Positions 1-8,271 of a stretch of 64,000 nt of DNA are shown piece after piece; the stretch's first letter is position 1; every line of letters begins with the position of its first letter. The position numbers were made by a program, and so were the translations under genes. The DNA is taken from NCBI GenBank assembly GCA_029856145.1, contig JAHQWK010000026.1, forward strand, positions 1 to 64,000, given 5' to 3'. Under the pieces are notes generated by a model that ran no database searches, was not told the DNA's origin, and worked only from the letters and a program-made list of their open reading frames with translations. This DNA comes from Promethearchaeia archaeon. GTDB lineage: Archaea; Asgardarchaeota; Lokiarchaeia; Sigyniarchaeales; SOKP01.

Positions 1-28
1 TACAAGAAGTACCAAGTAATGATCAATT

Positions 29-340
29 ATGAGCATACTCCTTATAAATAAACATCATCAACCACATACAACTATAGCTGTTGCTAAAATGCTTATAAAA
101 CAGCCAAGAGCAATCCCACATGTTACACAATGGCGTCTTTATAATACTGCTGCAGGGAAGGATGGAATGAAGCAATACCACTTAATTTATACAGAAAGAG
201 GAAAGTTAGAAGAGGCATCAATGGCTGTTTATAAATATTTTTTTCCTTTTACAACCCAAGTTGAGGGGTATAATATGATAGTCGAAACTCTAATTGGAGT
301 TTCAGATTCCTATAAGATGATAGGAATGAAATGGGAGTAA
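29..340 (+). CDS. Conserved-looking hypothetical protein, 103 aa
   Basis: I do not recognise this small soluble protein. The frame opens with ATG seven bases after an in-frame TGA at 20-22, so the start is well bounded, and there is no Shine-Dalgarno site, as in a leaderless transcript. The predicted protein has an N-terminal strand, a helix, and two hydrophobic segments around YHLIYTERG and MIVETLIGV, a pattern that would suit a small dimeric alpha/beta barrel; that is only a guess. There is no signal peptide or membrane segment. It converges with the phosphoglycerate mutase gene across a T-rich spacer. Coding confidence comes from length and ordinary composition only. Confidence 0.6.
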   Translation: MSILLINKHHQPHTTIAVAKMLIKQPRAIPHVTQWRLYNTAAGKDGMKQYHLIYTERGKLEEASMAVYKYFFPFTTQVEGYNMIVETLIGVSDSYKMIGMKWE

Positions 341-373
341 TTTAATTTATAATTTAATTTTTTTTTATTTTAT

Positions 374-1120
374 TTATTTTGCTTTCCCTTGGCTAGCAAC
401 GGCTTCTATTGCCTTTTCAATTTCTTCTTGGTCACCTAGATAATAATGAGTGATTGGTTTCAAGTCATCATCTAACTCATATATTAAAGGTACTCCTGTA
501 GGAATATTTAATTTCACTACTTCTTCATCGGGTATGTTATCAAGATACTTCACGAGTGCTCTTAAGCTATTCCCATGGGCCGAAATCAAAATCTTCTTGC
601 CAGATTTTATAGTTGGAGTAATAACATCATGCCAATAAGGTAATACTCTGGCAACTGTGTCTTTTAAACATTCAGTTAAAGGAATCTCATCAGGACTTAA
701 ATCTGCATATTTTGCTTCATTTCCAGGATATCTTGGATCGCTAGTCTTTAGAGCAGGTGGGGGTATATCATAGCTTCTTCTCCAGATTAACACCTGTTCT
801 TCACCCACTTCAGTGGCCATTTTTGCTTTGAAAAATCCTTGTAAAGCACCATAGTGCCTTTCATTTAAACGCCAAGATCGATAGATAGGAATCCACATTA
901 AGTCCATTTCATCTAACACAATCCATAATGTCCGAATTCCTCTCTTTAATACTGATGTGAAAGCAATATCAAACGTATATCCTCCTTCTTTTAATAATTT
1001 TGCAGCTTCTGTCGCTTCTTGAATTCCTTTTTCTGAAAGGTCTACGTCAGTCCAACCAGTAAATCTATTCTCTTTGTTCCACGTACTTTCCCCATGTCTT
1101 AAAAGTACTACTTTATACAT
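374..1120 (-). CDS. gpmA: 2,3-bisphosphoglycerate-dependent phosphoglycerate mutase
   Basis: Interconverts 3- and 2-phosphoglycerate in glycolysis/gluconeogenesis in the cytoplasm through a phosphohistidine intermediate. The N-terminus carries [10 protein letters not shown] with the phospho-acceptor His at residue 9; [11 protein letters not shown] supplies the acid/base Glu (about 87); the second catalytic His lies in SAHGNSLRA near the C-terminal third. At 248 residues it matches the usual length of the cofactor-dependent GpmA class. This class is typical of bacteria and eukaryotes, while most archaea use the cofactor-independent ApgM type, so the gene was probably acquired from bacteria (inference). 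ATG start, single gene, convergent with its left neighbour. Confidence 0.95.
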   Translation of the reverse strand: MYKVVLLRHGESTWNKENRFTGWTDVDLSEKGIQEATEAAKLLKEGGYTFDIAFTSVLKRGIRTLWIVLDEMDLMWIPIYRSWRLNERHYGALQGFFKAKMATEVGEEQVLIWRRSYDIPPPALKTSDPRYPGNEAKYADLSPDEIPLTECLKDTVARVLPYWHDVITPTIKSGKKILISAHGNSLRALVKYLDNIPDEEVVKLNIPTGVPLIYELDDDLKPITHYYLGDQEEIEKAIEAVASQGKAK

Positions 1121-1244
1121 ATTTAATCATATTCTTAAATTATATTAGTTATGTTATGTAATAATTTTAAAACTTAATATATATCTTTACTTTTTATATC
1201 ATAGAATTATAATTCACATATGATTTACACGAGAGAGAGATAAA

Positions 1245-1931
1245 TTGAGAGAAAGTGGAATTTTAAAAGGTGCATCGAGGAAAGAAGAAAACTGGAAGAA
1301 AGTTAAGTTTGGTGAGCCTTTTGAGCAAGCTTTAGATCGATTCAGAGAAAATGTTCAGAATCGAAATGATTTTGATCCAACTTCATTGCTTCAATTTGGT
1401 TTGTTTATGTCTATGGCTGTTATTAATATATTAAAAGAAAATGAAGCAATATTTGGAATTGAAGGTCAAAAAGTAGTTAACGATGCCTTAATAAAAACGG
1501 TATATGAAGTGGGAAAACAAATTGTCGAAAATGTTGAAATTCCCCCCGATGTTTCTGACATAGAATTAATGAGTTTCTTAGCAACAATAATTAACACTCA
1601 AGCATGGACATCTATAGAAGAACCTAAGATAGATAATGAAGATAGATGTTCCTTTAATATTTTATGGTGTCCACTCCAAGATATTTATTCTGCTTTTGAT
1701 TGCAGGGTGCAAAGATATTTAGTCCAAGGGATCATCAATTATTTTCAAGAAAATCTTCTTAAAGCAGAATTTCAAGTAGAGTTTAAACACACAATTCCCG
1801 CTGGTGCTGAATGTTGCCGATTTGTTATAGATAGGAAAAATCCAGGAGAACAAAATAAATGGGAGACATATTCACGATTGTTAGAGCGTAAAGCACTAGA
1901 GAGATTAAATGAAAGAAAGAAAAAGGATTGA
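1245..1931 (+). CDS. L-2-amino-thiazoline-4-carboxylate hydrolase-like protein
   Basis: Predicted soluble 228-residue protein. The C-terminal half has the spaced pattern seen in ATC-hydrolase-like proteins: a Cys in NEDRCSFNILWCPL, DCRVQRYLVQG, and the terminal GAECCRFVIDR block. Members of this fold hydrolyse a thiazoline ring to a cysteine derivative or have unknown substrates; the substrate here cannot be named. The N-terminal 90 residues are mostly helical. The start is TTG at 1245, after a purine-rich GAGAGAGAT stretch; no ATG lies further upstream in frame. The C-terminus is a charged helix rich in Lys, Arg and Glu. The family call rests on motif resemblance alone. Confidence 0.6.
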   Translation: MRESGILKGASRKEENWKKVKFGEPFEQALDRFRENVQNRNDFDPTSLLQFGLFMSMAVINILKENEAIFGIEGQKVVNDALIKTVYEVGKQIVENVEIPPDVSDIELMSFLATIINTQAWTSIEEPKIDNEDRCSFNILWCPLQDIYSAFDCRVQRYLVQGIINYFQENLLKAEFQVEFKHTIPAGAECCRFVIDRKNPGEQNKWETYSRLLERKALERLNERKKKD

Positions 1932-1974
1932 AATTATATAAAGAATTTATAACTAATTTAGGACTTTGAAAAAT

Positions 1975-2175
1975 ATGTCAATAAAATTCAATATAGAGGA
2001 AATAGAATACAAAATTAATGAATTTTTGATAATTAACAAAAGTAAAAAATTTTCTGTTAGCGATATTATGTCAAAAATTCGAGAATGGTATCCATTTGAA
2101 TTTGATGTTGGGGGGCAAATGGGTATTTTACAGATGTTAATGAAAATGGTGGAAGACGGCCGAATAATAAAGTAA
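1975..2175 (+). CDS. Small winged-helix-like protein
   Basis: A 66-residue protein from the ATG at 1975; a TTG nine bases upstream (1966) is an alternative start. The order helix (FNIEEIEYKINEFLI), helix (FSVSDIMSKIREWY), helix (GILQMLMKMVEDG), then a basic strand RIIK fits a minimal winged helix-turn-helix. It lies 43 bases after the ATC-hydrolase-like gene on the same strand and could share its transcript. Function unknown; DNA binding or protein pairing are both possible. Confidence 0.5.
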   Translation: MSIKFNIEEIEYKINEFLIINKSKKFSVSDIMSKIREWYPFEFDVGGQMGILQMLMKMVEDGRIIK

Positions 2176-2527
2176 AGAATAATAATTAATATTACTGAAA
2201 TATATCATCTATTACTTCACAGTTAGAATTATTCTATGTGAACCGTCAATTTTAGTCAATAAAAACTTAGAAAATCAAGAATTTCTTGAGATAAATAATA
2301 GAGAGTTAAAAAGAGGAGTCCTCAAGAAATGAAGGAGAAATAAAAAATGAAATACAATGCGAGATTTAAGGAAGAAATTAAAAAAAAAAATTAACTCAAC
2401 AAACAACAGTTTGGGTATTTAATTCTATTGCATACACTCATCCTGAAATATTGACAATCCATTTCTTTCAATTAATTGCCGTTTAAAACCATTAAATTTT
2501 TAAAAGAAGTAATATAGGGAAAAAAAT
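2176..2527. other. Gene-poor spacer with a stem-loop and a possible decayed reading frame
   Basis: No intact gene is seen here. A perfect 10-bp inverted repeat (ATTTCTTGAG at 2281-2290, CTCAAGAAAT at 2321-2330) could form a stem, with the shorter palindrome GAGGAGTCCTC beside it. From 2347 an ATG frame runs MKYNARFKEEIKKK and ends in a long A run; shifting frame after the A run gives about 30 more open codons to 2486 (TTVWVFNSIAYTHPEIL). This may be a small gene broken by slippage in the A run or a chance frame. Confidence 0.35.
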
Positions 2528-3184
2528 ATGTCAGTAGAATATAAAGGTAAAGAATATAAAGTGAAAGGAAAAGAAGGGAAGAGATCTCTAGATTTAAAAG
2601 GAATTAAAATAACTGATATAACCGAAATTAAAGGACTTAATGCTTTAACTGACTTAAACAAATTAAAACTTAATAAAAATCAGATCTCGGAGATTAAAGG
2701 CCTTGAGAATTTAACAAACCTAAAAAAATTAAATCTTTCGGATAATCAAATTACAGAGATTAAAGGCCTTGGAAACTTGACGAATCTGCAAGAATTGTAT
2801 TTATCACACAATAAAATTACCGAGATTAAAGGCTTGGAGAACTTGACGAATTTAAAAGTAATATGGCTTGATCATAATCAAATCTCGAAAATTAGAGGAT
2901 TAGATACTTTAACAAAATTATATCTACTATACTTGGGTTCTAACAAAATTATTACAATAGATGGAATTGGAAATTTAAAAAGTTTAACTGCTTTGCATTT
3001 TTACGGAAATCCTGTTCAAAAATGGCTTGAAAAGAATTCTCACGTTACAAAATTTGGTTATGTTAAAAAACCTCAAAAACTGGTAGAGTATTGTCACTTA
3101 AAAGATGTATCAAAATCGGGAGTAGTCAAAAAAGTTGAACAACCTGACGTAAAAAAGTTGCATGAACTATTTAAAAAAGATTAA
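2528..3184 (+). CDS. Leucine-rich repeat protein, SDS22-like
   Basis: A cytoplasmic protein of 218 residues with no signal peptide. Residues about 20-155 hold at least five 22-residue leucine-rich repeats of the form L-x-x-L-x-x-L-x-L-x-x-N-x-I-x-x-I-x-G-L-x-x, the short SDS22-like class that usually makes a curved protein-binding scaffold. The repeats are similar even at DNA level (GAGATTAAAGGCCTTG recurs), pointing to recent expansion. After the solenoid, YCHLKDV and a Lys-rich tail follow. Leucine-rich repeat proteins are abundant in Asgard genomes and are proposed partners of small GTPases; a GTPase relic lies just downstream. Its true partner is unknown. Confidence 0.85.
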   Translation: MSVEYKGKEYKVKGKEGKRSLDLKGIKITDITEIKGLNALTDLNKLKLNKNQISEIKGLENLTNLKKLNLSDNQITEIKGLGNLTNLQELYLSHNKITEIKGLENLTNLKVIWLDHNQISKIRGLDTLTKLYLLYLGSNKIITIDGIGNLKSLTALHFYGNPVQKWLEKNSHVTKFGYVKKPQKLVEYCHLKDVSKSGVVKKVEQPDVKKLHELFKKD

Positions 3185-3442
3185 ATTTTAACATAAAACC
3201 TTATCAAACTGCATAATATCAATTACTAGCCTAAAAATATTATTAAGATTGGATTTAACCCATTATCTAAAATTTTTACTTTATATTATTATTCATTAAA
3301 CCATCCTTAGAATATGCAGTACGAGAGCGACTATTAAGTTTATTTTTAAGATAAAAATCATAATAAATTTTTTACATATCTTCCAATATTTCAATTAGAA
3401 TTTTGAAGGCTCGTGCTTTCATGTTTTCAAGTTTGTATCTGA

Positions 3443-3628
3443 ATATTTTATCTAGATGAATTTCGGGCTGTTCCACAAGAGGATGGGATATTAACGGCAA
3501 GAAAATATAATCCAGCCTCATATATTGAATTGTCTTCAAAAACAGGGTAAAATGTAGAAAAAGCATTTGATATAATAACAGAACTTTAGTTTGAAAGATA
3601 TTCAAAGGAACAAAAAACCATTGTTTAG
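3443..3628 (+). pseudogene. Relic of a Ras-like small GTPase (C-terminal part)
   Basis: Reading frame 3464-3628 gives GILTARKYNPASYIELSSKTG, a stop, NVEKAFDIITEL, a second stop, and FERYSKEQ. This matches the C-terminal third of Rab/Ras-type GTPases, where the G5 signature (here ELSSKTG) is followed by NVEKAF. The stop TAA at 3548-3550 sits where Glu or Lys is expected and TAG at 3587-3589 where Gln is expected, both one substitution away. No P-loop or switch regions could be found upstream as far as 3185. I read it as a decayed, truncated gene; an open frame on the opposite strand (3372-3605) is its shadow. Confidence 0.65.
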
Positions 3629-3720
3629 TTTAGTACTTTCTGCTAATCTATAATATTTTAATAAAACTGTATCTTAATTACTTTTATTAACTTAATTACA
3701 CTTAATTTGAGGTGCATTTT

Positions 3721-4092
3721 ATGATAGAGGTATTTAATAAAAAAGATAAGCTTGAAGGATATATTGATGGAAAAAAGTATTTAAATAAAAAAAAGAAATT
3801 ATTTGGGTTCATTGAAAACAATGAGTTTAAGGATAAATCCGGCTATACTCTATTAATTCTTAAAGATAATGGAGTTATTACATGGAATGAGGGAGAAAAA
3901 AAAGGATATATAAAGGATGGAAAGATTTATTCTTCTTTTGATGATAGACTTCTATATGAGTTTAAGAAAGATAAAGGCGAAATTCTAGATTCTGATGGAA
4001 AAGTAGTTTTTTATTTTAAAGGAGATTTTGAAAAATTGGAAAATGTAGATTTTTTTGGAATTGCAGGACAATTCCTTGAGTTATTTGCTTAA
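3721..4092 (+). CDS. Hypothetical protein, 123 aa, beta-rich
   Basis: Not recognised. Translation from ATG 3721 gives a soluble protein; a GTG at 3712 would add three residues. The sequence alternates short strands and turns (GYIDGKKYL, FGFIENNEF, GVITWNEGEKKGYIKDGKIY, LLYEFKKDKGEILDSDGK, VVFYFKGDF), like a stack of beta hairpins with repeated G-x-I/Y-x-D-G units. There are no cysteines, signal peptide or membrane segment. It stands alone between decayed segments, so its neighbours give no clue. Confidence 0.6.
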   Translation: MIEVFNKKDKLEGYIDGKKYLNKKKKLFGFIENNEFKDKSGYTLLILKDNGVITWNEGEKKGYIKDGKIYSSFDDRLLYEFKKDKGEILDSDGKVVFYFKGDFEKLENVDFFGIAGQFLELFA

Positions 4093-4173
4093 AATTTTTC
4101 AATCTTATGCCAGACTTGCATTTTATTTGGTCCACGATTCCCCCAAGCTTAATAACAAGGTTGAAATATTTAA

Positions 4174-4290
4174 AGAAAGGGTTTTATAAAGTTAGAGGCA
4201 AAATATAAAGGATCATTCGTCGTTCCTGTAGACGATGGTAGTATTTGTGATGTAAACCAGGCTATTGAACGATGGATGGATAACTTTTAA
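4174..4290 (+). pseudogene. Possible gene fragment without a start codon
   Basis: An open segment bounded by TAA at 4171-4173 and TAA at 4288-4290 reads SFVVPVDDGSICDVNQAI followed by ERWMDNF. Composition is protein-like, yet there is no ATG, GTG or TTG at its head. It may be the tail of a lost gene. I cannot assign a family. The rest of the 4093-4516 spacer shows only the palindrome listed separately. Confidence 0.25.
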
Positions 4291-4417
4291 ATTGAATCTT
4301 GTTAATAATTTTTTTAAAAGAATTTTTTTTAATGCGAGTTCTAATAAATTGACGTATTCTTAAAGGTGGACTTGCGAAGAAATACGACCTATTCGTAGGA
4401 TTTTGTATCAAAAAAAC

Positions 4418-4441
4418 AATCTTCTTTTTAAAAAGAAGATT
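4418..4441. repeat. Perfect 24-bp palindrome
   Basis: AATCTTCTTTTT is followed directly by its exact reverse complement. As RNA it would make a hairpin with almost no loop; as DNA it is a symmetric protein site. It lies 75 bases before the acyl-CoA dehydrogenase start, so it could be an operator or a terminator for upstream transcription. Nothing in the sequence decides between these. Confidence 0.6.
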
Positions 4442-4516
4442 AAAATTCTATTTACAACTAATCCAAATAATATTAAAATAATTATAAAAAAACAAATCAA
4501 ATAAGGATTATAAAAA

Positions 4517-6049
4517 ATGAGTGAACCATTTTTTTGGTGGACTGAAGATCAACTCAAAATTTCTGAGAAAGTACGAGAGTTTGTTGATAAGAATCTTGAA
4601 GAAGCTGAATATTATTTTTGGAAAAAGAAATTTCCTTGGCCGCTAGTAAAAAAAGTTGCAAAAGAAGGATTTTTTGGTACAGGTATTCCTAAGGAATATG
4701 ACGGTTTGGAATTAGGCGCTACTGGAAGCGCTATTGTGGCTGAGCAATTAGGACGTCTCTATTCTGTTGGTCATGTTTTCACTGTAAGCATGTTGGCGGG
4801 ATTGGAACAAATTTTAAGATATGCTACAGAAGAACAAAAAAGATTGTGGCTTCCAAAACTAGCTAAAGGTGAAGAATTAGGTGCTGTCTGCATAACTGAG
4901 CCATTTGCGGGCTCTGATGCTGCTAATGTTTTCACCTCCGCTAAAAAGGAAGGAGATGAATGGATAATTAATGGAAAAAAACGATATATAACTGGTGCTG
5001 GTGTTTCTGATAGATATTTTATTTATGCTAAAACAAGTGATGACCCTGCTATTCGTAAGCAATATGGGCATATAACTTCATTTATTGTTGAAAAAGGTAC
5101 TCCTGGTTTTACATTGGAGCAGATAAATCCGTTAATAGGACTTGATAATGTTCCAAATGGTTATTTAGATTTTGATCATGTAAGAATTCCTGATAAAAAT
5201 CGTATAGGAGCAGTAGGAAAAGGATGGAATGTTATGATGGCAGGATTGAATTTTGAAAGATTAATTGGATCTGCTGTTTTTGGAGGAATGTTTGAAGATA
5301 CTATTAAATTACTTTTTCATTTCACTCAAAGAAGAGTTCAATTCAATCGAACAACAAACCAATTTCCCGGTGTTCAAGCTGGAATTGCTGAAATAATTTC
5401 TAAGTATAAGGTTGCTAGAACATTTTCCTATTATTGTACTAAATTATTAGATGAGGGAAAAGAACCTATGATTGAAGCCTCAATTGCCAAATTGATGAGC
5501 ACTGAATTTGGGCGAGATTGTGCTTTAAAAGCTATTCAAATTTTAGGAGGAGATGGTTTAACAAGATTTCTTCCTACAGAACGCTTTTTACGTGACGCAA
5601 AAATCGGTGAGATAGTAGCAGGGACAACTGAAATACAAAAAATGATAATTTATCGCTTCAGTGCTATGCTTCCCAGATATAACAGTTCTATAAGATTTAG
5701 GTGGGATGAGGAGGTCAATGCTCCATTAATATCAATGAAAGATTCTAAATTCAAAGGTCTAGAATTAAATGAGGAAAATATTTTAAAAATAATTGCTCAT
5801 GACTATAAAATTAATCCTGGCTTATACATGACTCCGGATGATGTAAGAGAAGATATTGGCGGGGGAAGTCGATCTACAATCAGAAAGATTTTTGAAATTT
5901 TAGAGAGTCAAAAATCAATTGTATGCCATAGAGATAGACAAGGAAAGATAGTGTTAGTAAAAGCGACTTACGAAGGTTTACAAAAAGCTTTTCCAAAAGA
6001 GCACTATCAATGGTTTCCTGAATGGTATGATGATTCAGATAAATTTTAA
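4517..6049 (+). CDS. Acyl-CoA dehydrogenase with a C-terminal winged-helix-like extension
   Basis: FAD enzyme that introduces a double bond at C2-C3 of an acyl-CoA thioester. Residues 1-390 are a full dehydrogenase: ITEPFAGSDAA (about 126-136) contacts flavin and substrate and RFLRDAKIGEIVAGTTEIQ (about 356-374) ends the catalytic core. The usual medium-chain catalytic Glu is Ala here (VAGT, about 367-370), while NFERL supplies Glu 247, the position used as base in isovaleryl-CoA and long-chain types. Residues about 400-510 are an added domain with helices resembling a winged helix (TPDDVREDIGGGSRSTIRK). The usual family length is about 380-400, so the extension is distinctive. No electron-transfer flavoprotein gene is adjacent. 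Confidence 0.9.
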   Translation: MSEPFFWWTEDQLKISEKVREFVDKNLEEAEYYFWKKKFPWPLVKKVAKEGFFGTGIPKEYDGLELGATGSAIVAEQLGRLYSVGHVFTVSMLAGLEQILRYATEEQKRLWLPKLAKGEELGAVCITEPFAGSDAANVFTSAKKEGDEWIINGKKRYITGAGVSDRYFIYAKTSDDPAIRKQYGHITSFIVEKGTPGFTLEQINPLIGLDNVPNGYLDFDHVRIPDKNRIGAVGKGWNVMMAGLNFERLIGSAVFGGMFEDTIKLLFHFTQRRVQFNRTTNQFPGVQAGIAEIISKYKVARTFSYYCTKLLDEGKEPMIEASIAKLMSTEFGRDCALKAIQILGGDGLTRFLPTERFLRDAKIGEIVAGTTEIQKMIIYRFSAMLPRYNSSIRFRWDEEVNAPLISMKDSKFKGLELNEENILKIIAHDYKINPGLYMTPDDVREDIGGGSRSTIRKIFEILESQKSIVCHRDRQGKIVLVKATYEGLQKAFPKEHYQWFPEWYDDSDKF

Positions 6050-6202
6050 ATAATATCCTTTACCTAATTTTTCCTTTTTCAATTTTTTTATTTGAAATAT
6101 AGTTAATTTTTAAAAAAAATTACAGAGAATGATTTAATCTTGTTTCAATTTAAAATTATTAAATTATTTTAGCTTTTTACAAAGTAGATTAGAAATTATA
6201 AG

Positions 6203-6559
6203 CTACTCTATTTTAAAATCTTCAATCATTGAAATTTTTTTATTAGTATCAATTGTAATAGCATTCAGTTTTATTTCCTCATCAGTGCTATCATCTTCAT
6301 CGATCATAACAAAATAAAAAGCTTCTCCTTCTGTATCATAACCAACTTCCATTTCTCCACAGGTCTCGGGTAAAATCTCTTTAATGTTTTCTGGAGCATT
6401 CTCTTTTAGGATTTCGTAGATAGTATCTTCAATCTTATTCTGACTTTCTCTAATTTTCTTGATATTTGCAAAATCAAAATTTCCCATGGACTCCTGGGTT
6501 TTAGAATTAAGTTCATTCCATTCTTGAAACATATTTTTCAAATTAGGTTTTGAAGCCAT
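6203..6559 (-). CDS. Hypothetical acidic protein, 118 aa
   Basis: Not recognised. A soluble acidic protein with an N-terminal helical region (residues 1-55) and a beta-rich second half (ETCGEMEVGYDTEGEAFYFVMIDED) followed by DEEIKLNAITIDTNKK. The MASKPN start is a clear ATG at 6559. It diverges from the SagB-like gene with about 110 bases between them and stands alone on its strand. There are no catalytic motifs or export signals. Confidence 0.6.
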   Translation of the reverse strand: MASKPNLKNMFQEWNELNSKTQESMGNFDFANIKKIRESQNKIEDTIYEILKENAPENIKEILPETCGEMEVGYDTEGEAFYFVMIDEDDSTDEEIKLNAITIDTNKKISMIEDFKIE

Positions 6560-6670
6560 ACGAATGCATTATTATTATTTAAAAATAAAGGTTCTTATTA
6601 TCACAAAAATAAAGTCTAACAGAACATTATCTAAAATAATATAATATATCAATAAAAATTAGGTGAAATA

Positions 6671-7246
6671 ATGAGCATCTCACTTCCAAAACCAGAATTA
6701 AAAGGAGAAAAAAGCCTTGAAGAATGTATTTATGAACGTGAAAGTATAAGAAACTTTAAAGATAAAATTATAGAGGTAGAGAAAATCTCACAAATATTAT
6801 GGGCTACACAAGGGAGAAAAGGTGAAAAACGAACCGTACCTTCAGCAGGAGCAACATACCCATTAGAGATATATGTTACTCTCAAAGATAAGGGGTTTTT
6901 TCATTATAATATTAAGACCCATTCATTACAATTGATTACGGAAGACGATTTGAGTAAAAATCTAGCTAGAGCTTCATTAGATCAATATTTTATTGCTGAA
7001 GCGTATCTAAATGTAATAATCTGTGCGGAATTCTCGAGAACAACTAATAGATATGGACAAAGGGGTGTGCGTTACGTATTTATTGAAGTTGGACATTCAG
7101 CACAAAATATTCACTTAGAGGTTGTCGCTTTAGGCTTAGTTTCAGTCCCAATTGGTGCTTTTGATGATGATATGGTAAAAGAAGCACTTGATCTTCCAAA
7201 AAAAATTGAACCTCTTTATATTATACCTATTGGATATTCTACATAA
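6671..7246 (+). CDS. SagB/nitroreductase-family FMN oxidoreductase
   Basis: A 191-residue nitroreductase-fold protein of the SagB/ThcOx-like branch. It shows the family start (CIYERESIRNFKDK), an ILWATQGRKG helix, the flavin-binding VPSAGATYPLEIYV block, and a C-terminal GHSAQNIHLEVVALGL helix. SagB enzymes oxidise azolines to azoles in thiazole/oxazole-modified peptides; other members have unknown substrates. ATG start after AGGTGAAATA, a usable ribosome site. A CPBP membrane protease follows 138 bases downstream, the same pairing of family types as SagB and SagE in streptolysin clusters, but there is no YcaO gene here. A second, longer SagB-like gene is at 59158-59886. Confidence 0.85.
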   Translation: MSISLPKPELKGEKSLEECIYERESIRNFKDKIIEVEKISQILWATQGRKGEKRTVPSAGATYPLEIYVTLKDKGFFHYNIKTHSLQLITEDDLSKNLARASLDQYFIAEAYLNVIICAEFSRTTNRYGQRGVRYVFIEVGHSAQNIHLEVVALGLVSVPIGAFDDDMVKEALDLPKKIEPLYIIPIGYST

Positions 7247-7384
7247 TTTGCTGAGCGTCAAATCTCGATAGTATTGGGAAGATCCATCTTAATATTTGAA
7301 CTTATAAAATATATGTTATTAAGTTTTTAAGATGAATTAATATGTATAATTTCAATTTAATTACAAATAATCACTATTATTTAA

Positions 7385-8203
7385 ATGTCATACGACGAGA
7401 ATCTTGTAAAAAACAGAATAAAAAACAGCATAATCTACAATTCAATTATCTTTTTGTTTTTTATATACTGGTTTTTCTACTCTTCAATTGACAATATTTT
7501 AATGCCTATTGCGATATGTGTGGCAATTTTTTTAATTATAATTGCTAAATTAATAACGGAACGTAAAAATGGATTTAATAGAAAAGAAATACTTTTATAT
7601 ATATTACTTTTTTTCATCCCTTTTTCTTTATATGCAAATGTTATCTTATTTTATAATACTTCAATTACTTTTTTTATTCCATTTGATAGTTTAGTAGGAA
7701 TAAACCATAACCATAATATTATTCTGTTTTTACTTTATTTCTCAATAATCTTACTAAAATTAATAGGCATTAAGATCTATTTCTCAAGAAATGTAAAAAT
7801 CCTTGAAGAGGGAAGAGGAGATGAAATATTTCAATTTTTTACAAAGAATTTGAATTATAAAAAGATAATCCTTTTAATAATTCTCTTTCCATTGGTAGCT
7901 TTCATTGAGGAATTGATTTATAGAACTCTTCTACTTAGTGTTTTAACATATTATCTTAATTGGGAATACTTTTTAAGTATTATCTTCATTTCAATTATTT
8001 TTGGATTAGTTCATTTCTCTACTTCAAAGAACTGGGGGCATGTAATTTCCACTTTTATATCATCTATTATTTATTCTCTTGCTCTAATTCAATTAGGTTT
8101 ATTATATCCCTGGATATTTCACTTATCAACTAACTTATTTGTTCTATTATTCTATTATCAAGGAAAGAAAAAATACGTTACTCATAAAATATCTGAAAAT
8201 TAA
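7385..8203 (+). CDS. CPBP-family intramembrane metalloprotease
   Basis: Integral membrane protein of 272 residues with about seven to eight hydrophobic segments. It has the three CPBP/ABI (Rce1-like) motifs: EELIYR in a membrane helix, IFGLVHF with the motif-2 His, and the HLSTN block near the C-terminus. Such proteases cleave prenylated CAAX proteins in eukaryotes, and in bacteria they process or give immunity to peptide toxins. An N-terminal charged cytoplasmic segment precedes the first helix. No Shine-Dalgarno is seen. It follows a SagB-like oxidoreductase, so a role in peptide processing is possible but not shown. Confidence 0.85.
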   Translation: MSYDENLVKNRIKNSIIYNSIIFLFFIYWFFYSSIDNILMPIAICVAIFLIIIAKLITERKNGFNRKEILLYILLFFIPFSLYANVILFYNTSITFFIPFDSLVGINHNHNIILFLLYFSIILLKLIGIKIYFSRNVKILEEGRGDEIFQFFTKNLNYKKIILLIILFPLVAFIEELIYRTLLLSVLTYYLNWEYFLSIIFISIIFGLVHFSTSKNWGHVISTFISSIIYSLALIQLGLLYPWIFHLSTNLFVLLFYYQGKKKYVTHKISEN

Positions 8204-8271
8204 CTGAAATAATATGAATGGATCTCTATTCCATTAACAAATTTTTTAAACTTATTATCAGAAGTGATATT

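Noticed and set aside
3372-3605. Minus-strand frame of 77 codons
   Set aside because: It is the shadow of the GTPase relic on the plus strand, which matches a known family.
4174-4290. Open segment as an intact small gene
   Set aside because: It has no start codon and no ribosome site; listed only as a possible fragment.
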